From Gemmatimonadaceae bacterium (lineage in GTDB: Bacteria; Gemmatimonadota; Gemmatimonadetes; Gemmatimonadales; Gemmatimonadaceae), in the NCBI GenBank assembly GCA_035633115.1, contig DASQFN010000102.1, positions 177,673-241,672 of the forward strand: 64,000 bases of DNA. The letters are read 5' to 3'. The notes under the pieces were generated by a model that saw nothing but the letters and a program-made list of their open reading frames with translations, ran no database searches and was not told the origin of the DNA. The first letter of the stretch is position 1; every line of letters starts with the position of its first letter. Positions 7,300-15,335 of the stretch are shown here, in pieces. The position numbers and the translations under genes were made by a program.

Positions 7300-9560
7300 G
7301 GGGCCGCTCCGAGCTGCTTCGTCGCGTTCTCTATTTCAGCCGACATCGCATCGAGCGCTTTGGCGATGACCGCGAGTTGCGCTTTCATCTCCTGCCAATT
7401 GCGCTGCTCGATTGCTTCTCTTACTCCCGGAAGGGTCTTCACCCCGTACCCCGTGTAATAACCGGGCGCGTAGATCTGATGCCTGAACCACGACCTTCGC
7501 GGCAAGCCTGCTTCAGCAGTTAGCGCCCGCTCGGTGCGCATCAGGGTTCTGTCGAGTGAAGCGAGCGCTGCGGCGTTCAACTTCGGCGCGCCAAGCGCGC
7601 GTGCAGCAGCCGAGTCATAGGCTTTGGAAACTCGCTCGAGCCTCGTCAGCGCGGTTTGAAGCGGAGAAAAGTCGATCGCCGGAACGGGCTCCATCGCCTT
7701 CGGTGGCACGATCGGCAGTTTCGGATCGCCCGCCAGCTGATAGACGCGGTCGCGAACGAGGGCATTCACCCTTTCGGTTTCCTCGCGCATGTCGTCGGCG
7801 AGCTTCGTGACTTCCTTGAGATACTTGCCCGCCGTTTCCGAGAACGGCGAGAACGCGAGCGGAAGGATGTCAGCGTTCGCGAGCCTAAGCACGATCCTCC
7901 CGCCAACTTTGGCCAGCGCAACGCCGTACTCGAATCCGGGATCACCAAACCGCTTGTAGTGGGCGAACGAATCGTAGATCGAGTGATAGGATCCACCGGC
8001 GTCCTCGCCACCGAACCCGATGTTGAGCGATGCGATTCCAAGGTGCTGAAGGAACGGCGTGTAGTCGGAGCCGGAGCCGAGGGCGTCGATTCGAAGATCC
8101 GTTCGCGTGAGCGCTTCCTTTTTCTCCTCGTCCGTTCCGCGCAATCGGACTGCGGCCCGTGCTCGCTCGAACACGCTCACCTTTGTCTGCGGATCGGTAA
8201 CTGACCGCGCAACCTCGCTGACGAACCGCTCGAGTGTGTGCGATCCGCCAACTCCAAGAAACCCTCGTCCGTTGCTGTCGGTGTTGATGTAAACGGCGCC
8301 GACTCGTGACAACAGCTCAGCGTGCTGCTCCACCCATTCAGTAGACCCGAGAAGTCCGGGCTCCTCGGCGTCCCACGCCGCGAACACGATTGTCCGCTTG
8401 GGCTTCCACCCGCTCTTCGCGAGCCCAGCAATGCCGCGGGCTTCCTCCATCAGCGCGACCATTCCGCTGATGGGATCGTCGGCGCCATTCACCCACGCGT
8501 CGTGATGATTCCCTCGAATGATCCATTCGTCCGGCCGCTCACTGCCACGCATCGTCGCTATGACGTCGTACGCCGGCTTGATGTCCCAGTTGAACTCCAG
8601 TTTAAGATGGACTTTTGCGGGTCCGGGTCCGATGTGATAAGTGATCGGAAGAGCGCCGCGCCACGACGATGGCGCAACGGGGCCGCCGAGTGCGCGAAGA
8701 AAGGGGAGCGCATCGGCGTATGAGATCGGAAGAACAGGAATCTTCGTGATCGTCGGAGCGCTCTTCACGTCGAGCCGCTTCGCGTTTTTCGTGGCGCCCA
8801 TGCCTGGAGTGAGCGGATCGCCGGGATACGTCGGCATGTCTTGGACTGCACCGCGCTGGGCGCCGTACTCGTTGCGGAAGGCTCCCTTCGGATAAACGTC
8901 GCCCGCGAAATAGCCGTCATCGCGCGGGTCCGAATAGATGATGCACCCAATCGCTCCATGCTCGGCTGCAACTTTCGGCTTGATTCCGCGCCACGACTGA
9001 CCGTAGCGCGCGATGACAATCTTTCCCTTCACGTCGATGCCGCGAAGGGCAAGCGAGTCATAGTCACGGGGGATTCCGTAGTTCACATAAACGAGCTCGC
9101 CGGTGACGTCCCCGTCCGCAGAATACGCGTTGTAAATCGGAAGCTGCTCGGCGATCTGATTGCTCGTCGGATCTTCGGTCAGCGCCGGCTCAGCGAGCTT
9201 CGCGGTGAACGGCGTGGGGGACAGCAGCTCCAGCCCGCGAGTCTTCGGAGTCGGGAAGAGAACATCGAACTGCTCGATCTTCGAGTCGTAGCCCCACGAT
9301 CTGAACAGTGAATCGATGAACTGCGCGTTCGCCTTGCCGTGCGGCGACCCAACGTGATGCGGTCGGGCGCTGAGCCGCTGCATCCACGATTCGAGATTCT
9401 GCTTGTTCAACGAGGCATCATACCTCCCCTCGAGGGCAATCTGCCGCGTCGAGCTCTCGGCGGTGAAGCCGAGCAGGGGCGCGTCTGCGAGCGGTGTCGC
9501 GGCAACCAGTGTCGCAAACAGGCCGAACGCCGCGAGAGTCGAGTAGCGTCTTGCTTTCAA
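7296..9560 (-). CDS. M28 family metallopeptidase, glutamate carboxypeptidase II-like
   Basis: A secreted 754-residue protein matching PSMA/glutamate carboxypeptidase II in length and layout. Order: signal peptide, N-terminal part, PA insert with GKIVIARYG, the co-catalytic zinc centre, then the transferrin-receptor-like dimerisation domain. Zinc-site motifs are RGNHHDAWVNGADDP (His, Asp), WDAEEPGLLGS (Glu pair), NTDSNG (Asp) and GGSYHSIYDSF (His). It should cleave C-terminal acidic or other residues from peptides. It is the first gene of a two-gene unit with the deacylase, which suggests joint scavenging of extracellular peptides. Confidence 0.92.
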   Translation of the reverse strand: MKARRYSTLAAFGLFATLVAATPLADAPLLGFTAESSTRQIALEGRYDASLNKQNLESWMQRLSARPHHVGSPHGKANAQFIDSLFRSWGYDSKIEQFDVLFPTPKTRGLELLSPTPFTAKLAEPALTEDPTSNQIAEQLPIYNAYSADGDVTGELVYVNYGIPRDYDSLALRGIDVKGKIVIARYGQSWRGIKPKVAAEHGAIGCIIYSDPRDDGYFAGDVYPKGAFRNEYGAQRGAVQDMPTYPGDPLTPGMGATKNAKRLDVKSAPTITKIPVLPISYADALPFLRALGGPVAPSSWRGALPITYHIGPGPAKVHLKLEFNWDIKPAYDVIATMRGSERPDEWIIRGNHHDAWVNGADDPISGMVALMEEARGIAGLAKSGWKPKRTIVFAAWDAEEPGLLGSTEWVEQHAELLSRVGAVYINTDSNGRGFLGVGGSHTLERFVSEVARSVTDPQTKVSVFERARAAVRLRGTDEEKKEALTRTDLRIDALGSGSDYTPFLQHLGIASLNIGFGGEDAGGSYHSIYDSFAHYKRFGDPGFEYGVALAKVGGRIVLRLANADILPLAFSPFSETAGKYLKEVTKLADDMREETERVNALVRDRVYQLAGDPKLPIVPPKAMEPVPAIDFSPLQTALTRLERVSKAYDSAAARALGAPKLNAAALASLDRTLMRTERALTAEAGLPRRSWFRHQIYAPGYYTGYGVKTLPGVREAIEQRNWQEMKAQLAVIAKALDAMSAEIENATKQLGAAP

Positions 9561-9602
9561 TGTGACTCCGGTTGTGTGCGTGTCGCGCGGCGCCGGCCGC
9601 AG

Positions 9603-10880
9603 TCAGGAAACCTTGCGCGTCTTCTTTCGCAGAAAGTCCATCAGAATGAATTGCCCAAGCGTCATCGTGTTCGTGAAGTATGCTTTGCCACGGCTGATCT
9701 CGGATACGCGCTTCACGAATTCCACCAGTGCGCGGTCACGGGCGAGCATAAACGTGTTGATCATGATCCCCGAGCGCCGGCAATTTGCAACTTCCTTGAG
9801 CGTCTCGCCGACAACCGCGAGGTCGAGGCCCATCGAGTTCTTGTAGATGTGCCCGTTGGGCATCGTGAGAGCGCTTGGCTTGCCGTCGGTGATCATCACG
9901 ATCTGCCGCATGTCCTTCTTCTGTGCCAGCAGGATGCGGCGCGAGAGCTTCAATCCTTCCGCAGTGTTGGTGTGGTACGGCCCCACCTGCGCCTGTGGCA
10001 GCATCGCCAGCGGGATCTCCTCGGCCGAATCGTGAAAGAGTACGACGCGCAGAGTATCGCCGGGGAATTGGGTGCGAATGAGATGAGTCAGCGCGAGGGC
10101 GACTTTCTTCGCCGGCGTGAAGCGATCCTCGCCGTAAAGGATCATCGAATGCGACGTGTCGAGCATCAGCACGGTCGCACACGAGGACCGGTACTCTGCC
10201 TGCCGCACCATCAGGTCGCCGTAGTCGAGGTCGAGCGGGATCTCGAGTGAGCCGGTGCGCGCGAGGGAGTTCTTCAATGTCTCGTTCACGTCGAGGTTCA
10301 GGACGTCTCCGAACTCGTACGGCTTGCTGTATCCATCGGCCTCGATGCCGGTTGCGAGGTACGGTGTGTCATGGCTGCCGAAGCTCGACTTGCCGAGCGA
10401 GCTCAGGATGGAGCGCAGCGACTTGTAGCCCAGGAAGTCGATTGCCTTGTCGGTGAGATTGAACTGGACCGATTTCGAGGCGGCGTGTGCGAGTCCGCCG
10501 GGACCGGTGACAGACTGATGACCGGCCGGCATTTGCGGAGGCGCGTCGAGCTTGAGGTAGCCCTCCTCGCTCAACCGCTTGACGAGATCGTCGAGAAGCT
10601 GGGCGAGCTGGTCCTCGGAATCCTCGTCGCCTTCTCCGCGAAGCGCCTTCAGCAGCTCCGGCGTGAACTGCCCGCTCTCGATCAGCGCCTCGAGGATGGC
10701 CTGCTTGAGCGCCTCGAGTGATCTGTCCGCTTCTTCTCCGTAATCGCCCCAGGGATCAAACTGCGAGCCACCGGCAAACCCGGACTGGAGCAGAAAATCG
10801 GCGAGCTTCTCCAGCAGCGACTGCAGATCGACCGCATCAGCCATCTCGGGGCTGAACTTCGAGTACGTATGCGACCGCAT
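9603..10880 (-). CDS. VWA domain-containing protein
   Basis: A 425-residue cytoplasmic protein. The C-terminal half is a von Willebrand A domain with the MIDAS motif as MLDTSHSM (DxSxS), then [11 protein letters not shown] and [10 protein letters not shown]. The N-terminal half is acidic and helical ([34 protein letters not shown]), as in the CoxE/YehP-like VWA proteins that partner MoxR AAA ATPases. No MoxR gene is present nearby. The ATG used is the first of two candidates 12 codons apart. It is divergent from the MFS gene with only 44 bp between them. Confidence 0.85.
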   Translation of the reverse strand: MRSHTYSKFSPEMADAVDLQSLLEKLADFLLQSGFAGGSQFDPWGDYGEEADRSLEALKQAILEALIESGQFTPELLKALRGEGDEDSEDQLAQLLDDLVKRLSEEGYLKLDAPPQMPAGHQSVTGPGGLAHAASKSVQFNLTDKAIDFLGYKSLRSILSSLGKSSFGSHDTPYLATGIEADGYSKPYEFGDVLNLDVNETLKNSLARTGSLEIPLDLDYGDLMVRQAEYRSSCATVLMLDTSHSMILYGEDRFTPAKKVALALTHLIRTQFPGDTLRVVLFHDSAEEIPLAMLPQAQVGPYHTNTAEGLKLSRRILLAQKKDMRQIVMITDGKPSALTMPNGHIYKNSMGLDLAVVGETLKEVANCRRSGIMINTFMLARDRALVEFVKRVSEISRGKAYFTNTMTLGQFILMDFLRKKTRKVS

Positions 10881-10911
10881 GCCGAATAATACAGTCCGCG
10901 CGGGGGTCGTG

Positions 10912-10917
10912 TATAAT
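10912..10917 (+). promoter_or_regulatory. perfect -10 box TATAAT, leaderless arrangement
   Basis: A consensus TATAAT ends 7 nt before the ATG of the MFS gene, so transcription would begin at or within a base of the start codon. No convincing -35 hexamer is seen 16-18 nt upstream. The same geometry appears before the aminotransferase gene at 27 kb and before arsR. Confidence 0.65.
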
Positions 10918-10924
10918 CAAGCGA

Positions 10925-12151
10925 ATGCCGGGAACGGTGCAGTCACTCAATCCCTTCCGGGTGCTTCAGGCGCACCGGAATTTCCGGCTCTTCTGGATCG
11001 GCCAGACAGTTTCGCTGATCGGAACGTGGATGCAGCAGGTGGGTCAGGGGTGGCTCGCCCTGCAGCTGTCGAACAGCGCATTCATCGTGGGACTCGTGAG
11101 CGCGGCGGGATCGCTGCCGATTCTGTTCTTCTCGCTCTACGCCGGCGTGATCGTCGACCGGCGCGACAAGCTTCGCCTCGTTATGTGGGCGCAGGTGCTG
11201 CTGTCGATCGAGGCAGTCATGCTCTGGTGGCTCGTCTGGTCGGGGTGGATAACGATCCCGCTCCTGGTCGCGCTCGCTTTCATCAATGGGTTGATCAGCG
11301 CTGTCGAGATTCCGGCTCGGCAGTCGCTGATGGTGGACCTTGTTGGCCGCGAGGATGTGCTGGACGCGATTGCGCTGAACTCGGGCGGCTTCAATATCGC
11401 GCGCATCATCGGCCCTTCGATTGCGGCGGCGACAATCGCGGGAATTGGCCTGGCGTGGTGCTTTGCCATCAATGCGCTGAGCTACATCGCGGTGATAGGA
11501 TGCCTCGCGGCAATCAATCTGCCCAGGTTCGTTCCAGCCGAGACGATCCTGGCTGCGCGGGAAGGGTTCAGGCAGGGAATAGCGTACATGCGATCGCGGC
11601 GCGAAGTGCTGGGGATCATGGGCGTGATCGCGGTCTGGTCGATCTTCGGGCAGCAGTACCTGACGATGATGCCGGTGATAGCGCGCGACGTTCTGCATAC
11701 GGGCGCGGGCGGCTACGGATTTCTTGTGACGGTGGTTGGTGTCGGCGCGTTGACTGGGGCGCTGACGTTGGCGGCTCTCAGCAATCGCGTGCGCCGAGGC
11801 CGACTCTTCCTTCTGTCGACCTTTTCCTTCGCGACGTTACTTGTCGTTTTCTCGCTGGTGCGCGTGATGTGGCTCGCCGCCGTGATCCTGGTGCTGCTCG
11901 GACTCACGATGATGCTCAACGGAGCGCTGGCAAACGGGATCCTGCAGTCGGTCGTACCCGATGAGCTGCGCGGCCGAGTGATGGCGGCGTACGTGTTCGT
12001 TTACGTGGGGTTCACGCCGATTGGAGCGTTGATCACGGGCGCAGTTGCGAACGCTGTGAACGTTCAGTGGGCGATCGGAGGAGGGGCTGGCGTCATGCTT
12101 CTCTATTCGGCGTGGGCGTTCTGGAAGTTCCCGGAAATGCGACGAGTATGA
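10925..12151 (+). CDS. MFS transporter (EntS/MFS_3-like exporter)
   Basis: A 408-residue major facilitator with 12 predicted helices. The start FRVLQAHRNFRLFWIGQTVSLIGTWMQ is characteristic of the MFS_3/EntS exporter branch. The loop between helices 2 and 3 has AGVIVDRRDKLRLV, the degenerate motif A (GxxxDRxGR type), and ARIIGPSIAA lies in helix 5. Family members export siderophores, macrolides or other small molecules; the substrate is not predictable here. It lies alone, apparently transcribed from a -10 box immediately in front of the ATG, and ends at the edge of inverted repeat IR-B. Confidence 0.9.
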   Translation: MPGTVQSLNPFRVLQAHRNFRLFWIGQTVSLIGTWMQQVGQGWLALQLSNSAFIVGLVSAAGSLPILFFSLYAGVIVDRRDKLRLVMWAQVLLSIEAVMLWWLVWSGWITIPLLVALAFINGLISAVEIPARQSLMVDLVGREDVLDAIALNSGGFNIARIIGPSIAAATIAGIGLAWCFAINALSYIAVIGCLAAINLPRFVPAETILAAREGFRQGIAYMRSRREVLGIMGVIAVWSIFGQQYLTMMPVIARDVLHTGAGGYGFLVTVVGVGALTGALTLAALSNRVRRGRLFLLSTFSFATLLVVFSLVRVMWLAAVILVLLGLTMMLNGALANGILQSVVPDELRGRVMAAYVFVYVGFTPIGALITGAVANAVNVQWAIGGGAGVMLLYSAWAFWKFPEMRRV

Positions 12152-12160
12152 CCTTTCTGC

Positions 12161-12364
12161 GAAGAAACAAACTGCACACGCTCGTAGCTAGAGCTTTTCA
12201 GCAGGAGCTATTTAGCTGCCTACTACTCTGACCGTTCGATTACATGATAGGGACCTACGCTGACCGTTCTTTTGTTGGCCCGCCACCCGAAAGGTCAGTG
12301 TCGCCCGCAGCTAGCAGGCTCAAGCTGCAAGGCTCAAGCTACGAGCGTGTGCAGTTGTTCTTTC
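12161..12364. repeat. inverted repeat IR-B between convergent genes
   Basis: Terminal arms at 12161-12189 and 12336-12364 match as inverted copies, with a perfect 20-bp core (AACTGCACACGCTCGTAGCT at 12170-12189 and its complement at 12337-12356). The inside holds a 14-nt direct repeat (AGGCTCAAGCTGCA then AGGCTCAAGCTACG) beside the right arm. The element fills exactly the space between the stop codons of the MFS gene and the convergent DinB gene. A bidirectional terminator or a MITE-like unit are both possible. Confidence 0.85.
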
Positions 12365-12836
12365 ATCCGCGCCGTGCGGCCGGCGTTCCTCGCACAAACG
12401 CTATGTAGTCAGTAGATGCAGGCGTATCGCCGCCGGCACGAACCGCGGCAGCGATTTGCCCCCGGTGATACGCCCCGTGCAGGGCGACATGGAGCAATAT
12501 GTCGCGCACGGATGATGTGAACTCCAGGCCCGCGCTGTTCCTGTACGTCACGCCGCTGTCGAGGCCGATGTCGTCGAGTGATTCGACCAATGCGGAGAAT
12601 TCATCGGCATTTCTCGTCGCCAGTTCCTGGCACTGCGCCAGCGAGAGCTTGGGCCAGACCTCGACTTCCGGTTTCACCTGCCCGATTCGCGACAGCCACA
12701 CATGCTCGGCCGCAACGACATGGGCGAACAGGTCGAGCGTTTGGGGCGGCGGATTGACGGCGTCGGTGAGGCTGGCCTGCACGCGCGCGTCGGCCCATCG
12801 GAGGTGATCGAACAATCGAGAGAGAGAAGCGTCCAT
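12363..12836 (-). CDS. DinB family protein
   Basis: About 157 residues of the DinB/YfiT four-helix metalloprotein fold. MDASLSRLFDHLRWADARV is the usual first helix, HVVAAEHVWLSRI supplies the first histidine, and HVALHGAYHRGQIAAAVR the HxxxHRGQ pair, so the three-histidine metal site looks complete. Members include bacillithiol- or mycothiol-dependent transferases and many of unknown use. A TTG seven codons upstream extends the frame, but the ATG at the natural start of the first helix is preferred. It is divergent from the small AT-hook-like gene. Confidence 0.85.
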   Translation of the reverse strand: MDASLSRLFDHLRWADARVQASLTDAVNPPPQTLDLFAHVVAAEHVWLSRIGQVKPEVEVWPKLSLAQCQELATRNADEFSALVESLDDIGLDSGVTYRNSAGLEFTSSVRDILLHVALHGAYHRGQIAAAVRAGGDTPASTDYIAFVRGTPAARRG

Positions 12837-12884
12837 CTCAGGAAAAAACTCCGTCAAACATCACAAATCAAGCTCGAAATGTGC

Positions 12885-12936
12885 TATATTGAGAGAGGAA
12901 ATGGGGCGCTCCGCCGGCCAAGGCCGGGCGGAGCGC
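12885..12936 (+). promoter_or_regulatory. -10-like box and leader hairpin upstream of small ORF
   Basis: TATATT at 12885-12890 resembles a -10 box. About 16 nt on, 12906-12936 forms a very GC-rich hairpin: GCGCTCCGCC pairs with GGCGGAGCGC, topped by GGCC-AA-GGCC with one bulged base. It has no U-tract, so it is a leader structure rather than a simple terminator. The 62-residue gene starts 39 nt downstream. Confidence 0.55.
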
Positions 12937-12974
12937 TGCGATTATGGGAACTGTACCTCACCGGTGAAGCTTAG

Positions 12975-13163
12975 ATGAAAACGAAGACAAAGACTCCACA
13001 GGCAATCTATCAGCACGAGAAGAAGCGCTCGGAGCGCGAGCGAAACAGCGTTCACGCGGCGCTGATGAAGGACGCGAAGGCTGCGTTCGAGCAGATGCTC
13101 GAGGACGGCAGGCAGGCCCGCAAGGGCGGCCGCCCTAAGGGCAGCAAGACAAGAAAAGACTGA
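12975..13163 (+). CDS. small basic protein with AT-hook-like tail
   Basis: A 62-residue, strongly basic, helical protein. Residues 1-48 are charged and likely one long helix (HEKKRSERERNSVHAAL). The tail GGRPKGSKTRK contains the GRPKG core of an AT-hook, suggesting minor-groove DNA contact. No weaker alternative frame competes: it has its own -10-like box, a leader hairpin and a perfect 13-bp terminator, so it is a compact monocistronic unit. Nucleoid- or RNA-binding is inferred from charge only; I cannot name a family. Confidence 0.72.
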   Translation: MKTKTKTPQAIYQHEKKRSERERNSVHAALMKDAKAAFEQMLEDGRQARKGGRPKGSKTRKD

Positions 13164-13184
13164 ACCCGGATCACATTGGTATTG

Positions 13185-13217
13185 AAAGAGGGCGGCCCGC
13201 ATGGCCGCCCTCTTTTG
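13185..13217 (+). terminator. strong Rho-independent terminator
   Basis: A perfect 13-bp stem (AAAGAGGGCGGCC with GGCCGCCCTCTTT) closes a 5-nt loop and runs into a short T tract. It lies 22 nt after the stop of the 62-residue gene. The A-rich 5' end would also let it act on the opposite strand. Confidence 0.95.
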
Positions 13218-13319
13218 TCGTCCCGGCAATGCTGGACACGAGGCTCGGTCTACATAACGTTCAGCGATGCTCGCCGGCTCTCGGGCACCTCCTCGAGCAG
13301 AACCTCCTCCGAAACATGC

Positions 13320-14033
13320 ATGCTGAGATGGGCTTTCAGATTTCTGCTGTGTCCAGCTCTTGGGATTTGTGCCCTCCCGGCCATATCGGGCGGCCAGCAA
13401 TACGTCACGGACGACGCCGCAATCACAGAGCTCAAAGCATGTCAGATTCAAGTCTGGCACGGTCAACGTTCATCATGGGCTCTACCGGTCTGCACCCCGC
13501 TTCGCAATCTGGAGGTGTCGGCTGGCCTTATCGCGGTGTGGAAGGACGAAGGTGATGGACATCCTGAGTACGTGGCCCAGCTCAAGTCCATTCTCATTCC
13601 GAGCAGCGCAGCGCGTCGCTGGGGGGTAGGGCTGGTTCTCGGAACCGGTCGCGACCCCGGGCTAACTGGGGTCCGTGATCCCGGATGGAACGTGTATACC
13701 TACCTGCCTGTCACAGCTTCATTTCTCAACGAAAGACTGATTCTTCACAGTAACATTGGGTACCTGTACGACCACCGGACTGGCCACGAGAACGACCGTC
13801 AATTGCTGACGCTCGCGAGTCGTGCAGATGTTCGTTTACGCAAATATTTCGTGATCGTTGGCGAGATTTATGATTCCGCAGGCAGCGAGGCCGAATTTCA
13901 GATCGGGCTACGCGCGTGGGGTCGCCCGGAGAAGGTGCAATTCGACCTCAGTTACGGAGGATTCCTGACGCGGGCCGGACAGGCTGCGGGTTTCACGCTC
14001 GGCGTCGCGCTCACGACACCGCCCATCCTCTGA
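13320..14033 (+). CDS. putative outer-membrane beta-barrel protein (intact paralog)
   Basis: A 237-residue protein beginning MLRWAFRFLLCPALGICALP, a signal peptide cut near SGGQQ. It continues YVTDDAAITELKACQIQVWHG and amphipathic strands (LTLASRADVRLRKYFVIVGEIYDS; VQFDLSYGGFLTRAGQ) typical of an outer-membrane barrel. The frame is open further upstream to about 13176, but that part runs over the preceding terminator, so the ATG before the signal peptide is preferred. A decayed copy of the last 315 bp lies 3.8 kb downstream. Function unknown; an outer-membrane sensor or channel is a guess. Confidence 0.7.
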   Translation: MLRWAFRFLLCPALGICALPAISGGQQYVTDDAAITELKACQIQVWHGQRSSWALPVCTPLRNLEVSAGLIAVWKDEGDGHPEYVAQLKSILIPSSAARRWGVGLVLGTGRDPGLTGVRDPGWNVYTYLPVTASFLNERLILHSNIGYLYDHRTGHENDRQLLTLASRADVRLRKYFVIVGEIYDSAGSEAEFQIGLRAWGRPEKVQFDLSYGGFLTRAGQAAGFTLGVALTTPPIL

Positions 14034-14397
14034 GAGACGCGACACCAGAACGTCGTAACACCCGTCTGATACCTGCGAGAGCCGCGCTCGTCACGCAGTC
14101 TCTGTTGATCCCGGCTTTTTCCTGGACCAGACTCGAATTGGCGCTAAGCTCGGAGCTGGGCTGGAACATCCCGATCAAAGCTCCTCGAGAGATTGAGTGC
14201 CGATGGTTGGCTGCCTCACCGAGTCGAATGGTGAGGGCAATGATGCAAAACCTGCACTCGATGATACAAAAACGGCATTTCGCGGTTGCGCACAGCAGTC
14301 ATCATTCAATGGCTGAAGCGGATTGTACGTTCGACCGGCGACTGTGGCCGCTGGTGACGCTCAGATATCGGGCAGTCAGCGCGTTTCGGACCCTCAT
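14034..14397. other. 364-bp intergenic stretch
   Basis: No convincing gene is seen. The first ~30 bp resemble the sequence after the pseudogene further downstream, so the old duplication extended past the stop codon. A 7-bp perfect hairpin (CCTCACC / GGTGAGG, 9-nt loop) lies at 14214-14236 without a T tract. The AraC-like regulator gene begins at the right edge. Confidence 0.6.
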
Positions 14398-15252
14398 ATG
14401 CGAATTGCGGCGTTCGTTCAACCTCAGTTGCACGGCAAGCTTGAGCGTGCAGTCAGATCGGATGACTCGCTGATCCAGGCCGAATCATGGTCGGGCCTGA
14501 CAACAATTGTGCGACGGCACCGTATCGACATCGCAGTAGTCGATCCGTTCGCCCGCCGCCACGACGACGTACAACAGGTGACAAGCCTGGCGACTCACTT
14601 TCCTGACCTGCCGATTCTCGTTTACACCGTTGCCGGCCCCTCCACCGCACGCTCAATCCTCGCGCTCAACAATGCGGCGATAAGTCATGTATGTCTTCAC
14701 CCGTTTGAAGGAACAGGACCAGACTTTCGTGAGGAAATGACTAATGCGATCGAGGACACTCTGTCCTCTCGTTTTGTTGAGGGCGTCGCTGAACGCATTG
14801 AGTTGCTTCCGGAGGACTTGCGTCGGGGCGTTCAACGGATGTTCGCGAAGCCCGAGCAATTCAAGACTGCCAGCGATCTAGCTCTGTACGCTGAAGTGAC
14901 TCCGTTACGGATGTATCGGTGCTTCGAAACCGCAGAGCTGTGTTCCCCAAAGCGGTTGCTCGTAGCAGCGCGACTCCTCCGGTTTTACGGACACACGCAC
15001 CTTGCAGGCTTGAGCCCGCATTGGGCGGCAAAGAAGCTGGGCTACCCCGATAGTCGTGTCTTAGCACGCTATTCACTGAATAGCCTCGGGGTTGCGCTCA
15101 CAGAGTTAATCCGTATGGACGAAGCAAAGCTGCTGCCCCAGCTCGTCAAGATGGTAAGGGCTGAGGGAAGCATTCCGGCGCCGCATTTCGCACCAAGGGT
15201 CGGTGCACGAGCGCGGCCGTTGCCCGATATGAATGAACGGAAATTGACATAA
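14398..15252 (+). CDS. AraC-like transcription factor with degenerate receiver-like domain
   Basis: A 284-residue protein. Residues 1-105 have a receiver-like alternation: a hydrophobic strand IDIAVVDPFA where the phospho-aspartate strand would be, then PDLPILVYTVAG and AAISHVCLHPF. It lacks the full acidic pocket and lysine, so phosphorylation is doubtful. The C-terminal part from about residue 155 (ASDLALYAEVTPLRMYRCFETAEL, then AAKKLGYPDSRVLARYSLNSLGVALTEL) follows the double helix-turn-helix layout of AraC regulators. The ATG starts the first strand, although the frame is open upstream. Targets are unknown; the adjacent protease and lipoprotein genes are candidates. Confidence 0.65.
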   Translation: MRIAAFVQPQLHGKLERAVRSDDSLIQAESWSGLTTIVRRHRIDIAVVDPFARRHDDVQQVTSLATHFPDLPILVYTVAGPSTARSILALNNAAISHVCLHPFEGTGPDFREEMTNAIEDTLSSRFVEGVAERIELLPEDLRRGVQRMFAKPEQFKTASDLALYAEVTPLRMYRCFETAELCSPKRLLVAARLLRFYGHTHLAGLSPHWAAKKLGYPDSRVLARYSLNSLGVALTELIRMDEAKLLPQLVKMVRAEGSIPAPHFAPRVGARARPLPDMNERKLT

Positions 15253-15289
15253 ACGAACATCTGTCCCGTCGCACGATTCATTAGTTTCA

Positions 15290-15330
15290 CCCTGGGTTCC
15301 AAAAAAACGGATGATTTTTTCACCAGGGAG
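15290..15330 (+). promoter_or_regulatory. hairpin overlapping the ribosome binding site of the protease gene
   Basis: CCCTGG (15290-15295) can pair with CCAGGG (15323-15328), and inside this AAAAAA faces TTTTTT. The 3' arm overlaps GGGAG, the ribosome binding site 5 nt before the ATG at 15336. Folding would hide the site, so translation may be controlled by temperature or a ligand. The structure was found by eye only. Confidence 0.45.
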
Positions 15331-15335
15331 CAGTA

